Positions 8,807-18,496 are shown, counted from the stretch's first letter. The stretch is 64,000 bases of DNA from Bacillus sp. REN3 (GCF_017912555.1 NZ_JAERSD010000003.1:1-64000), one strand, 5' to 3'. Numbers and translations: made by a program. The notes: a model not told the origin generated them from the letters alone.

Positions 8807-9844
8807 GTGACACAATTGAATACGGCAATTGGAAGAAGGTCCAAACGACCATTGACAATGGACTTTTTAAAAGGGATCGGCATTACATTCATCATCGCAT
8901 TAATTGCCAGGTATTTGTCGGGCTTTCCGTTCCTGTCAATTATGGGGCAGTTAGTCATTGCCATTTTAATTGGAATGGCGTGGAGATCCATTTTGGGTCT
9001 TCAGGAGAAGATCCAGCCAGGGGTAACTTTCTCAAGTAAAAAACTGCTTAGAGTAGGAATCATCCTTTTAGGAATGAGGCTGAATTTGGCAGATATCTAT
9101 CATGCGGGAACAAGTGTATTGATCATTGCTGTCATAAATATCGCGTTCGCTCTTTTAGTAGTCTATGGCTTGACTCGCTTGTTTGGTGTGGAGAAAAGAC
9201 TTGGTATCCTTACTGCATGTGGAACTGCAATTTGCGGGGCAGCTGCAGTCGTTGCGATTGCTCCTCAAATAAAGGCGAAAGAAGAAGAAACAGCAGTAGG
9301 AGCGGCAACAGTTGCTGTTCTGGGAACGATTTTCACGTTAGTCTATACAGGAATATATACTGCTCTGAATTTAACTGAAAAAGGATACGGTATATTTGCC
9401 GGTGGAACACTCCATGAAATCGCGCATGTTATTGCAGCGGCGGCTGCAAGTGGGGATACTGCAGTTGACCTGGCAGTGATAGTGAAGCTTACTCGCGTAG
9501 CCTTATTAGTTCCTGTTGCCCTTATCATTGGATATATATTTCAAAGGCAAGAGAAGGAAAGCAGTGAAAAGGGAATCTCCTTATCGATCATTCCCTGGTT
9601 CATTTTAGGGTTCATTGCCATGAGCGGGATCAATACTTTAGGGATTGTTTCTGGAAGCATCGCTGCCAACACTGTGGATATAGCCTATCTATTGATAGGA
9701 ATGGCCATGGCTGGACTTGGGTTAAGTGTTGAAATCAAGACCTTTAGAAGGTTGGGGATGAAAGCATTTGCGGCAGGATTCGTTGGTTCAATACTCTTAT
9801 CGATTTTAGGTTACGTTCTAGTCATTCTATTTAACTTGAATTAA
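8807..9844 (+). CDS. YeiH/UPF0324 family membrane protein (putative sulfate exporter family)
   Basis: A 345-residue polytopic membrane protein with about ten hydrophobic helices and the conserved family segments ILLGMRLNLADI, TACGTAICGAAAVVAIAP and GTLHEIAHVIAAA. The family (YeiH, Cons_hypoth698) is annotated as putative sulfate exporters; the true substrate is not firmly established. The GTG at 8807 follows AGGATAGGGAA; a TTG at 8816 is an alternative. The divergent LysR gene is the likely regulator. Confidence 0.85.
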   Translation: MTQLNTAIGRRSKRPLTMDFLKGIGITFIIALIARYLSGFPFLSIMGQLVIAILIGMAWRSILGLQEKIQPGVTFSSKKLLRVGIILLGMRLNLADIYHAGTSVLIIAVINIAFALLVVYGLTRLFGVEKRLGILTACGTAICGAAAVVAIAPQIKAKEEETAVGAATVAVLGTIFTLVYTGIYTALNLTEKGYGIFAGGTLHEIAHVIAAAAASGDTAVDLAVIVKLTRVALLVPVALIIGYIFQRQEKESSEKGISLSIIPWFILGFIAMSGINTLGIVSGSIAANTVDIAYLLIGMAMAGLGLSVEIKTFRRLGMKAFAAGFVGSILLSILGYVLVILFNLN

Positions 9845-9998
9845 ATAACAAGGGCAAATTAAAGAACTTTGAGCCTCAATCTCTTGAGGCTCTCGAATGT
9901 AAGGCTGGGACAGAAAGGTTCTGATTCCATCATTAAAACCATGGCAGATCGTCATAACACCCCGTTTGCTACCAGCATGGAAATAGGTCGCAAGAGAC

Positions 9999-10421
9999 TT
10001 ATTCAGTCATTTCCCAGGCTGGATTCCACACTACCTCCCACAAATGTCCGTCTGGGTCTTGGAAGTATCCGGAGTATCCTCCCCAAAAGGTATCGTGAGG
10101 GGGAACTGTAATCGTTGCTCCTGCTTTTTCAGCCTGTTCCATTACCATATCGACCTCTTGTTTATTCCCAACATTATGCCCAATCGTAAATTCAGTTGGA
10201 CTTAGTGGTGTCTGATTGATACCTGTGTCATGTGCAAGATCTTTACGTTTCCAAATGGCGAGTTTCAATCCTGATTGTAAATCGAAAAATGCAACAGCAC
10301 CATGCTCGAATTCTTGGCCAACTATTCCTTCTGTTGGCAGTCCAAGGCCATCCCGATAGAATTCTAAAGACCTTTCCAAATCATCTACACCTAACGTCAG
10401 AACTGAAATTCGCGGTTTCAT
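9999..10421 (-). CDS. VOC-family (glyoxalase/bleomycin-resistance fold) protein
   Basis: A 140-residue protein with the paired beta-alpha-beta-beta-beta units of the vicinal-oxygen-chelate superfamily: VLTLGVDDLERSLEFYRDGLGLP at the start of the first unit and GYSGYFQDPDGHLWEVVWNP at the end of the second, the latter with the D-P-D-G-x-x-x-E motif that supplies a metal ligand. Members include lactoylglutathione lyase-like and resistance proteins; no specific reaction is visible. The ATG follows TAGGAGG. It stands alone, convergent with the exporter gene. Confidence 0.85.
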   Translation of the reverse strand: MKPRISVLTLGVDDLERSLEFYRDGLGLPTEGIVGQEFEHGAVAFFDLQSGLKLAIWKRKDLAHDTGINQTPLSPTEFTIGHNVGNKQEVDMVMEQAEKAGATITVPPHDTFWGGYSGYFQDPDGHLWEVVWNPAWEMTE

Positions 10422-10738
10422 TTTCTGCCTCCTAATGGATTTATTCCGTCACTTTTCGAATCAAATCGAATGTTTATTGAATCAATCTGGTTGCGCCGGC
10501 TTCAATGGTAATTTTACCAATATATTTGCTGATAAAAAACTGAAAATAGTAGGATTTCAGTTGGAAGAACCACTTCTTTTCTCCTTGATTCTTCAAATGG
10601 AAAGTGCGGCATCCATGGCACACGGATTGCTGTCGATCGTAAGGATAAGAGTTTCAGTTTGGTTTGGACGAGAGTGAACGTTATTGATTCGTATTTGAAT
10701 AGCTGGGAATCATAAAGGTTATTTCATCATGACCAAAA
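10422..10738. other. Intergenic stretch, no gene seen
   Basis: The only long frame here (80 codons, + strand from 10435) has no ribosome site, no recognisable motif and an unstructured composition. The stretch probably serves as the promoter region of the VOC gene and the downstream region of gdhA. Confidence 0.4.
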
Positions 10739-10776
10739 CAAAAGGGTGATGCCGGTCGATGGCTTTCACCCTTTTG
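10739..10776 (-). terminator. Terminator of gdhA
   Basis: Perfect arms CAAAAGGGTGA and TCACCCTTTTG with a 16-base loop lie 24 bp past the gdhA stop; the stem is flanked by A-rich sequence on one side and T-rich sequence on the other, so it may act in both directions. Confidence 0.8.
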
Positions 10777-10799
10777 CTTTTGGATTACCCGATATTTTT

Positions 10800-12227
<1,428 letters not shown>

Positions 12228-12299
12228 TTAATGAGATAGCATATGTAGGCTTTAATGCTTTAATAATTGTAAGATTCCCTAATTTTATAATTGAAAAAC

Positions 12300-12325
12300 A
12301 ATCTAAACAATATGAAAATTAGATT
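12300..12325. promoter_or_regulatory. Candidate GltC-type operator between gdhA and its regulator
   Basis: A perfect 7-bp dyad, AATCTAA (12300-12306) and TTAGATT (12319-12325), lies 12 bases apart in the divergent promoter region. Spacing and the ATC-N-GAT character fit LysR boxes, including those described for GltC. Assignment is by position and symmetry. Confidence 0.6.
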
Positions 12326-12369
12326 ATAATAATGCCAATATGAGATGAATGGAGCGAGGGGGAGAGAAA

Positions 12370-13275
12370 TTGGAATTAAGACAGATACAATATTTCATTG
12401 AAGTAGCGAAGAGGGAACATGTGACAGAAGCTGCTTTGGCGCTGCATGTGGCACAATCTGCGGTGAGTCGGCAGATTTTCAATCTGGAGGCGGAACTGGG
12501 GGTGAATCTTTTTATTCGGGAAGGAAGAAATGTGAAATTAACGCAAATTGGGAAAATGTTTCTTGAACAGATGGAAGAAGCGATGAAGGTCATCGATAAC
12601 GCAAGACGGGAAATCCAGGAATATTTGGATCCGGAGCATGGCAGGATCCGGATCGGCTATCCAAGCAGCCTTGCTGCCTATACACTGCCTGCTGTCATTT
12701 CTGCCTTTCGCAAACGCTATCCTCACGTGAAGTTTGAACTGAAACAGAGTTCCTACCACGATCTGATTAATGGAGTGGTAAAGGGAGATATCGATATGGC
12801 ATTGCTTGGTCCGCTGCCTAAGCATGAGAAGAAGGTTAAAGGGGTCATTTTATTTACGGAAAACATTGTTGCATTGCTTCCGGATAGCCATCCTCTTGCG
12901 GATAAACCAATACTGAACCTGAATCAATTGAAAGATGATTCATTCATCTTGTTTCCAAAAGGGTTCATCCTACGCGAAATAGTCGATCAAGCTTGCAGCC
13001 AGCTTGGTTTCCATCCTGCTGTGTCGTTTGAAGGGGATGACATTGATGCGATCAAAGGCTTGGTCTCTGCTGGTTTGGGTGTGACGCTTATTCCAGAAGC
13101 TACGCTGGTTGACAGCCTGCCGCGCTCAACAGTAAGGATTCCTGTAACCCAGCCCCAGGTGACCCGTACGGTCGGTGTCATCATTCCCAGCGAACGCCAG
13201 CTGCTGCCGACAGAGAAACTCTTCTATGAGTTTATTCTCGAATTTTTTGCCATGCTGAATAAGTTTCAAAATTAA
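12370..13275 (+). CDS. LysR-family regulator of the GltC type
   Basis: A 301-residue LysR regulator whose segments match B. subtilis GltC closely from memory: ELRQIQYFIEVAKREHV, HVAQSAVSRQI, NLEAELGVNLFIREGRN, and an effector domain with DIDAIKGLVSAGLGVTLIPE. GltC activates glutamate synthase (gltAB) according to 2-oxoglutarate and glutamate. Here the gene is divergent from gdhA instead, so the regulated step is probably glutamate dehydrogenase. The TTG at 12370 is preceded by GAGGGGGA; the frame extends seven codons further without a better site. A dyad at 12300-12325 fits its operator. A paralogue elsewhere may be the true GltC. Confidence 0.88.
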   Translation: MELRQIQYFIEVAKREHVTEAALALHVAQSAVSRQIFNLEAELGVNLFIREGRNVKLTQIGKMFLEQMEEAMKVIDNARREIQEYLDPEHGRIRIGYPSSLAAYTLPAVISAFRKRYPHVKFELKQSSYHDLINGVVKGDIDMALLGPLPKHEKKVKGVILFTENIVALLPDSHPLADKPILNLNQLKDDSFILFPKGFILREIVDQACSQLGFHPAVSFEGDDIDAIKGLVSAGLGVTLIPEATLVDSLPRSTVRIPVTQPQVTRTVGVIIPSERQLLPTEKLFYEFILEFFAMLNKFQN

Positions 13276-13389
13276 AGGTTGGCCTTATTTATACGCCAGC
13301 ATAATTGGATGCGTGCTGATTGAAACAAGATCTGTGAAATGATCCAGAAGAATGGCTCTGTATCAAAAAATCTTTCTCGCTAAAAAGGG

Positions 13390-13430
13390 GGGAACTTCCA
13401 GAAACTATGCTTTTGGAAGTTCCCTCTTTA
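13390..13430 (+). terminator. Rho-independent terminator
   Basis: Perfect arms GGGAACTTCCA and TGGAAGTTCCC with a 13-base loop, then TCTTTA. It ends the GltC-type regulator transcript. Confidence 0.8.
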
Positions 13431-13543
13431 CCTTGCCTTAATAGTGAAACTGGGAAAGAGTAAGCAAATGAATACGGGACCTCGAGGATAGGGACCCAAT
13501 CATTGATCCTCAAGGCTTGTGAAAGGAGAATGGAATTTTAACA

Positions 13544-13637
13544 CTATCTTGCAATACAAGATAGGTGGTTGTATAATAACCATATATCATGTATAACAAG
13601 GTATTCTTTGTTTGTTTGTCTTGTATAACAAGGTATT
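13544..13637 (+). promoter_or_regulatory. PadR promoter/operator region: one dyad and two direct repeats
   Basis: The dyad CTATCTTG-CAATA-CAAGATAG (13544-13564) is perfect. Downstream the 16-mer TGTATAACAAGGTATT occurs twice (13590-13605 and 13622-13637), the second copy ending 16 bp before the padR start. PadR proteins commonly repress their own operon at such sites. Which element is the operator cannot be decided by eye. Confidence 0.55.
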
Positions 13638-13653
13638 GGAAGGAGTTAATTCT

Positions 13654-13983
13654 ATGGCAGATACAACTCAAATGCTAAAAGGAATTTTAGATGGATGTCT
13701 TTTAGCAATCATCAAAGATGGGGAAATCTACGGGTACGAATTAGCGGCAAGGCTTGAGTCTTATGGATTTCACTCGTTTAGTGAAGGCACCATTTATCCA
13801 TTGCTGCTTCGAATGCAAAAGGAAGGATTCATTAGTGCTACTTTAAGGAAGTCAACTGCAGGACCTAAAAGAAAATACTATTCGCTAACTGAAAAAGGAG
13901 AACATGAGCTGAAGTTATTCATCGAACGCTGGGAGCAGTTAAGTTTTACGGTTAATAATGTGTTGAATAAAAGTGAGGTGTAA
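13654..13983 (+). CDS. PadR-family transcriptional regulator
   Basis: A 109-residue winged-helix protein with the PadR signature: ILDGCLLAIIKDGEIYGYELAARLESYGF, then GTIYPLLLRMQKEGFI and GPKRKYYSLTEKGEHEL. PadR proteins are dimeric repressors of efflux or stress genes. The ATG at 13654 follows AAGGAG; the longer frame from 13612 runs through the second direct repeat and is not credible. Six bases separate it from the next gene, so the two form an operon. Pairing of PadR with a HAAS-domain membrane protein is recurrent in Firmicutes. Confidence 0.92.
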   Translation: MADTTQMLKGILDGCLLAIIKDGEIYGYELAARLESYGFHSFSEGTIYPLLLRMQKEGFISATLRKSTAGPKRKYYSLTEKGEHELKLFIERWEQLSFTVNNVLNKSEV

Positions 13984-13989
13984 TAAGGG

Positions 13990-14760
13990 ATGCTAACAAA
14001 AGAATCACAACAATTCCTGGCAGAACTTCGATTGTATTTAGTTTCCAAAGGAAAGAATGACAAAGAAATAAATGAAATTGCAGAAGAGCTTGAAGTCCAT
14101 TTACTTGAAGCGGAGGCGGATGGGAAGGATGTAAAACATATAATTGGGGAAAGTCCTGATCAATATATGAGGAGTATCGGGGAATCAATGAAAACCGACT
14201 ATCGCCAATTTGCAGGATTAGTACCAATGATGATCCTTTTATTGGCCTCCTATTTCAGCATTGGACCCGCAATCGAAGGTGAGTTTTCATTGTCGGAAGG
14301 TATTCTATTGATAGCATCCATTGCGGGATTGATCGGAATCTTGATATATAGCTGCCTGTTATTCAAAATATTGCCTAAATTCCTGCAGTCAAAATGGAGT
14401 TACGCCCTGGTCATTGGCACAAGTTTTTTCGTTACTGGAATAGGGGTTGTCGTTCTACTCTGGTATAGAGAGCAAGGTTTTAAGCCCTTTTATGTGGCGA
14501 CGCCATTTCAAAATAACTTGATCATCTTGATTTGTATTGTCATTTTTATTGCTTCTGCACTCTATACAAGAACCTGGTTTACCATTTTAGTTCCATTGTT
14601 TATATCGTTGGGACCTCTTGCGAATCGATTGATTCCAGAAGATATCAATAAAAATCCAACCTATATTTTTTATACAATCCTGCTGCTCTCAGGGATTGCT
14701 GTGATTGTTATTTTCTTTGCAATAAGAAAGATGGCAAAACGTAAGCAGCGCCTCCTTTAA
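13990..14760 (+). CDS. HAAS-domain membrane protein, PadR partner
   Basis: A 256-residue protein. Residues 1-70 form a soluble helical domain (LAELRLYLVSKGKNDKEINEIAEELEVHLLEAEADGK) of the HAAS/DUF1700/DUF1129 type. Six or so transmembrane helices follow from about residue 75 to the end, which finishes with a basic tail (RKMAKRKQRLL). HAAS domains are thought to sense or relay signals in PadR-linked operons. The gene is translationally close to padR. It could be a membrane sensor or part of an export apparatus; no catalytic motif is seen. Confidence 0.75.
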   Translation: MLTKESQQFLAELRLYLVSKGKNDKEINEIAEELEVHLLEAEADGKDVKHIIGESPDQYMRSIGESMKTDYRQFAGLVPMMILLLASYFSIGPAIEGEFSLSEGILLIASIAGLIGILIYSCLLFKILPKFLQSKWSYALVIGTSFFVTGIGVVVLLWYREQGFKPFYVATPFQNNLIILICIVIFIASALYTRTWFTILVPLFISLGPLANRLIPEDINKNPTYIFYTILLLSGIAVIVIFFAIRKMAKRKQRLL

Positions 14761-15000
14761 GATGATTCCGGCTGCCATTCCAGGCGGAAAAAGCTTCATT
14801 TTAGGTTTTTCTAACTGGATAAAAATCTGCTAAATAAAAAGGCCCATACATCCTTGGCTGGAACACCGTATATTCAATAAATTGTGATTAATTAGACAAA
14901 GTGTTATACTATTTATATATAATTTGAATATTCTATCCTAGTTCCAACATCACAGTTTTATCTAAAAAAGACATTAAAAACTTTGGAGGTCGATTTTATC

Positions 15001-15759
15001 ATGGGAAAACTGGATGGTAAAGTAGCGTTTATTACGGGTGCTGCATCAGGAATGGGACAAGCCCAAGCAGAACTCTTCGCAAAAGAAGGTGCGAAGGTAA
15101 TTGCAGCCGATCTCAACTTTGAAGGTGTGACCAGAGTTACTGAAAATCTTGCATCTCAAAATCTTGATGTTTTCGGTGTTGAGATCGATGTGGGAAATCT
15201 TGATAGTGTCAAGGCTGCTGTTAAAGCCGGTTTAGACAAGTATGGTAAAATTGATATTTTGAGTAATACTGCAGGTATCCTGGACGCATATGCGCCCACT
15301 CTTGAAACGTCCGAAGAGTTATGGGATAGAATTATGAATGTCAACCTCAAAGGCGTTTATCGTGTAACAAATCAAGTTCTTCCTCAAATGATAGAGAGAG
15401 GAAAAGGGACTGTCATTAACATTGCTTCGATTGCTGCTTTTGTTGCTGGAGGCGGCGGTGCGGCGTATACTGCTGCTAAACATGGTATCGCTGGATATAC
15501 GAAACAATTATCTTTTGATTACGGACATAAGGGAATCAAAGTAAACGCAATAGCTCCAGGTGCTATTGAGACTGGTATGACTAAACAAATATTTGAAGAA
15601 GGATCGGCAGAGGTGATGGAAGCAGTTAATTCTGTTCCTGCAGGCAGATATGGCCAACCTGAGGAAGTTGCACAGCTAGCTCTGTTTTTGGCGAGTGAAG
15701 ATTCAGACTTTATCCATGGGGCTATAATGCCGATTGACGGCGGCTGGCTGGTTAAATAG
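15001..15759 (+). CDS. Short-chain dehydrogenase/reductase (FabG-like)
   Basis: A 252-residue classical SDR using NAD(P). Visible are the cofactor loop TGAASGMG (residues 13-20), the catalytic Ser in INIASIAAF, the YTAAK catalytic pair, and the PGAIETGMT segment after it. The C-terminal ...GAIMPIDGGWLVK matches the family end. The substrate (a ketone or alcohol, possibly 3-oxoacyl) cannot be told. The start at ATG 15001 is chosen for its GGAGGT site and the usual N-terminus; an upstream ATG at 14983 precedes that site. It is a single gene with a strong downstream terminator. Confidence 0.9.
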   Translation: MGKLDGKVAFITGAASGMGQAQAELFAKEGAKVIAADLNFEGVTRVTENLASQNLDVFGVEIDVGNLDSVKAAVKAGLDKYGKIDILSNTAGILDAYAPTLETSEELWDRIMNVNLKGVYRVTNQVLPQMIERGKGTVINIASIAAFVAGGGGAAYTAAKHGIAGYTKQLSFDYGHKGIKVNAIAPGAIETGMTKQIFEEGSAEVMEAVNSVPAGRYGQPEEVAQLALFLASEDSDFIHGAIMPIDGGWLVK

Positions 15760-15905
15760 ACAATGCTATAGGCTGGACCCTATTATGGATAATGGGAATG
15801 TCTGCCTGTTTTCCAGCTGGAATGTCTGCCCATTCTGAAACTGGCGACTTTACTTAGGATTCTGTTTTATGATTTTCAGCCAATCAAAACTAAAGCATGA
15901 ATTGT

Positions 15906-15948
15906 AAAGAGCGAGGTCCGCATGTTTCCGTGGGCCTCGCTCTTTTTG
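15906..15948. terminator. Bidirectional terminator between the convergent SDR and YhhN genes
   Basis: Perfect arms AAAGAGCGAGG and CCTCGCTCTTT with a short loop; the T run on the + side serves the SDR gene, and the A-rich start serves the minus-strand gene ending at 15966. Confidence 0.85.
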
Positions 15949-15965
15949 CCGGATGAGGTTCTTTC

Positions 15966-16637
15966 CTAGATGCTATATTTCGATTCCATTCCAGGACTTG
16001 AGTGGGCACCGAGTGTGGCAATACTGGTGGCGATCAGGAATTGGGCGGTGTAATAAGTTCCCATGATCAGCGCATCCGAATAAGAAATGTCAGAGACAAA
16101 CAAATTCCAGGATAAAATGGAATCGGAAATGACGAACAGGATGCTGCCGATACTTGCCCACTTGTTTCCTGTCAAGATGGAAGACAGGGCCATCAGGGAA
16201 ATGATCAGTATATAGGCTATAACAGGGATCATCAGCGCATCATTTCCGCTGTTCAGCAGGGAAGCAAGCAATTGGCGGCCAAAGAATAGGGTGTAAAGGG
16301 CTATAGGGATTATGGAAGCCAGGCGGATCATGCTGCTGCGGGATGACTTGAAAAAACCGCTGAGATAAAAAAGATGGCCAATCAGAAACGCTCCGAGCCC
16401 AGCAATAAAGGAGACAGCAATAAACGCATCCCCTAGCATACAGAAAAAGAGGCCAATGAGGATGAGGCGCCTGGCGGCGGATGGTTTCACAGCCAGCCGG
16501 CGATAGGCATAGAGGATGATCAGCATCATCGGAAGCAATTTGAAGATGATTTTTAATGCCAGCGGCTCTTCAGGAATGAAAAATATGTATAAAATAGCCG
16601 TTAGTCCAATCAAGAAAGGCAGCAGCGATTTTTTCAA
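15966..16637 (-). CDS. YhhN/TMEM86-family membrane protein (lysoplasmalogenase family)
   Basis: A 223-residue protein with about eight membrane helices and the conserved family residues in FKLLPM, LGDAFI, FLIGHLFYLSGF and VISDSILSWNLF. Mammalian members hydrolyse lysoplasmalogen; bacterial function is less certain. The start is placed at a TTG (16637) because AAGGTGGGA lies six bases before it; a GTG at 16649 is the alternative. It stands alone and converges with the SDR gene. Confidence 0.8.
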   Translation of the reverse strand: MKKSLLPFLIGLTAILYIFFIPEEPLALKIIFKLLPMMLIILYAYRRLAVKPSAARRLILIGLFFCMLGDAFIAVSFIAGLGAFLIGHLFYLSGFFKSSRSSMIRLASIIPIALYTLFFGRQLLASLLNSGNDALMIPVIAYILIISLMALSSILTGNKWASIGSILFVISDSILSWNLFVSDISYSDALIMGTYYTAQFLIATSIATLGAHSSPGMESKYSI

Positions 16638-16649
16638 GCTTAATCCCAC

Positions 16650-17021
16650 CTTGTGTCCAGATTTTTTGATGCACCTCCCTGTCTAAACATTTCAGGATAG
16701 CGATTCATACAGTCGTCTTCCGAAGCTATCTTGATGAATGTTCCATCCTTGTTTGGACAGGTATACTAACAGTATAAAATAATCCGAATGTTCAATCCAT
16801 ACCTTTCCAATTCAATTCCACAGTGGGGCGTTCAAACTTCAGTTGGGATTGGCATTACAAAAGTGTTGTTAAGAATCTTTCGGAATGGTCGCTAGGAGGG
16901 GAGGGAGGAGGTAAAAAAGTTTTAAAAACGAGCCACAGAAAATGAAACGGCCGGATGGGAAGATTAGACCCTATGTTCTCTCCTTCGATGTTCCATGTGA
17001 AACATTTTCCTGAAGGAAGAA
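16650..17021. other. Intergenic stretch holding a near-consensus parS site
   Basis: No gene is seen. A single 16-mer at 16989-17004, TGTTCCATGTGAAACA, differs at one position from the Spo0J/ParB parS consensus TGTTNCACGTGAAACA. The mismatch is in the central CG step, which is usually important, so binding is uncertain. Confidence 0.45.
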
Positions 17022-17050
17022 GAACAGCTTGCGGGGGCAGCAAGCTGTTC
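17022..17050 (-). terminator. Terminator of the SMR operon
   Basis: Perfect arms GAACAGCTTGC and GCAAGCTGTTC with a 7-base loop lie 14 bp past the second SMR stop. Confidence 0.75.
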
Positions 17051-17063
17051 CATTTTTCAAAAA

Positions 17064-17378
17064 TCACGTCACTGCCTTCAATCCCATGACGCCAATGATG
17101 ATGGCAATCATGCTGATGATTCTCAGGGGGTTTTTCGCCTCTCCGAAGAAAATGATATTGACGAGTACGGCACCAACTGTACCAATGCCAATCCATACGA
17201 CATAGGCGATGCTTAACTGCAAATAATTGAATGAGGCATATAAAAGAGCGAATGACAATCCAAAACCGCCTACATACAAGATAAAATCACGGATTGTTTT
17301 CTTCTGGCTGTAAAAACGCAATCCAATGACACCGACAATTTCGGCTACCGATGCGGAAAAAACAAGTAGCCAACCCAT
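17064..17378 (-). CDS. SMR-family transporter subunit (second of a pair)
   Basis: A 104-residue small multidrug resistance protein with four helices. The membrane-embedded Glu lies at residue 13 (ASVAEIVGVIGLRF), and the helix 3 signature YVVWIGIGTVGAV and the final GVMGLKAVT are standard. It overlaps the preceding SMR gene by one base (ATGA-type junction), so the two are translated together and probably form a heterodimer, like YkkCD or YvdRS. Paired SMR proteins export cationic toxicants or guanidinium-like compounds. The TetR gene upstream likely controls it. Confidence 0.92.
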   Translation of the reverse strand: MGWLLVFSASVAEIVGVIGLRFYSQKKTIRDFILYVGGFGLSFALLYASFNYLQLSIAYVVWIGIGTVGAVLVNIIFFGEAKNPLRIISMIAIIIGVMGLKAVT

Positions 17379-17731
17379 TATGCATGAACTCCTTTCTCTT
17401 TCCCTTCACTTCCTGGATTGTTATCGGCGAGCTTAAGTCCGATTACCCCAAGCAATAAAATAAACATGAAAACAGCTTTCAGCATATTGAATTCCCCGCC
17501 AAAAATGAAAATATCCATCAAGGTCGTGCCAATGGTACCGATGCCCGCAAAAATGGCGTAAACCGTTCCAGTAGGCAAGTTCCTGCAAGCTTTTGATAAA
17601 AAATGAAAGTCGGTGGCGATCATGAGGACGATGATGATCCAGTGCCACCATGTATTGGCGACATTGAAGCCGTAAATCCAAAACAATTCGAACAGGCTTG
17701 TCAGGCCAACGTAAATCCAATCTTTTTGCAT
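17378..17731 (-). CDS. SMR-family transporter subunit (first of a pair)
   Basis: A 117-residue SMR protein with four helices, the helix 1 Glu in LTSLFELFWIYGFN, the PTGTVYAIFAGIGTIGTT segment in helix 3, and a charged C-terminal tail (NNPGSEGKEKGVHA) seen in the longer partner of heterodimeric pairs. The ATG is preceded by AAGAAAGGA. A perfect TetR-type operator lies 28 bp upstream (17759-17777). Order TetR-SMR-SMR matches B. subtilis yvdTSR. The substrate is unknown; no guanidine riboswitch is present in the leader. Confidence 0.92.
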   Translation of the reverse strand: MQKDWIYVGLTSLFELFWIYGFNVANTWWHWIIIVLMIATDFHFLSKACRNLPTGTVYAIFAGIGTIGTTLMDIFIFGGEFNMLKAVFMFILLLGVIGLKLADNNPGSEGKEKGVHA

Positions 17732-17758
17732 AGCGAAAATCCTTTCTTGTTGATTATC

Positions 17759-17777
17759 ATGACTGACAATCAGTCAT
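17759..17777. promoter_or_regulatory. TetR operator upstream of the SMR pair
   Basis: ATGACTGA-CAA-TCAGTCAT is a perfect 8-bp dyad. The same core (TGACTGA/TCAGTCA, 3-base spacer) recurs at 18451-18467 upstream of the TetR gene, which strongly links both to that regulator. Confidence 0.85.
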
Positions 17778-17801
17778 TTCTTGAATGAAATAAAACGCCA
17801 C

Positions 17802-18380
17802 TTATGAGTGACGCAAACCGAGTGCATGATGTAAAAAATCGAGGAGTTCCCGTTTTTGAAGCCTGATGGCTTCTTCTTCACTATCATCGTACAAGTAAAT
17901 TTGTTCAGCCGCAGATTCCACCAAACCAATGATTAGTTTTGAAGAACGCATTGTATTCAAAGAAGGGCGGATCGTTCCTTGCTGCTGTGCCTCTGATAGG
18001 AACTGGTTCATCCACTTATAATACGGAGCATAGATCCTTTCCCATTCTTTCATATGCTCTGTCTGGGTGATGCCGGCGTAAATGAGCGCGAATACATCAC
18101 GGTATTGTTCGGTCAAAGAAAAAACAATGTCGACTACTTTTTCGAGCTGCTGTTCAAATGGGAGTCCAACCGGGACACCGTCTTCAATTGTTTCAATGAT
18201 TTTCTCGACCATCACTTTTGCGATAGCCGGAAATACAGACAGGCGGGATGGGAAATAAAGATAAAATGTGCCTTGTGCGATGCCGGCAGCCTTTACGATA
18301 TCGGAGACTTTTGTCTTTTCGATTCCCTTTTCACAAAACACCTCAATAGCGGCTTGAATGATTTTTTCTTCCTTAGACAT
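17802..18380 (-). CDS. TetR/AcrR-family repressor of the SMR operon
   Basis: A 192-residue TetR regulator. The N-terminal HTH reads IIQAAIEVFCEKGIEKTKVSDIVKAAGIAQGTFYLYFPSR; the rest is a helical ligand and dimer domain. The ATG at 18380 follows GAGGAAGG; the frame runs 21 codons further upstream with no site. Identical dyads lie before this gene and before the SMR genes, so it probably represses both and responds to an exported compound. It shares direction with the SMR genes. Confidence 0.92.
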   Translation of the reverse strand: MSKEEKIIQAAIEVFCEKGIEKTKVSDIVKAAGIAQGTFYLYFPSRLSVFPAIAKVMVEKIIETIEDGVPVGLPFEQQLEKVVDIVFSLTEQYRDVFALIYAGITQTEHMKEWERIYAPYYKWMNQFLSEAQQQGTIRPSLNTMRSSKLIIGLVESAAEQIYLYDDSEEEAIRLQKRELLDFLHHALGLRHS

Positions 18381-18450
18381 TTGACCTTCCTCACTTTTTG
18401 ACTGCTTAGTGAGTATGTTACAGAACGAAGGGATAAAAGTCAAAGGAAAA

Positions 18451-18467
18451 TGACTGAATGTCAGTCA
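18451..18467. promoter_or_regulatory. TetR operator upstream of the TetR gene
   Basis: TGACTGA-ATG-TCAGTCA, a perfect 7-bp dyad sharing its arms with the site at 17759-17777, lies 71 bp before the TetR start and indicates autoregulation. Confidence 0.8.
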
Positions 18468-18496
18468 CTCTTCTTCCTGCTCCATGCTTTTAAGCA

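Noticed and set aside
10435-10677. 80-codon plus-strand frame after the VOC gene
   Set aside because: The start codon lies in the VOC promoter region with no ribosome site, and no family resemblance was seen.
14893-14930. SigA promoter upstream of the SDR gene (TAGACA and TATAAT)
   Set aside because: Spacing of about 19 bases and many AT-rich alternatives make the call unreliable.
17732-17800. ykkC guanidine riboswitch before the SMR pair
   Set aside because: The leader is too short and holds only the TetR dyad; no ykkC consensus segments were seen.
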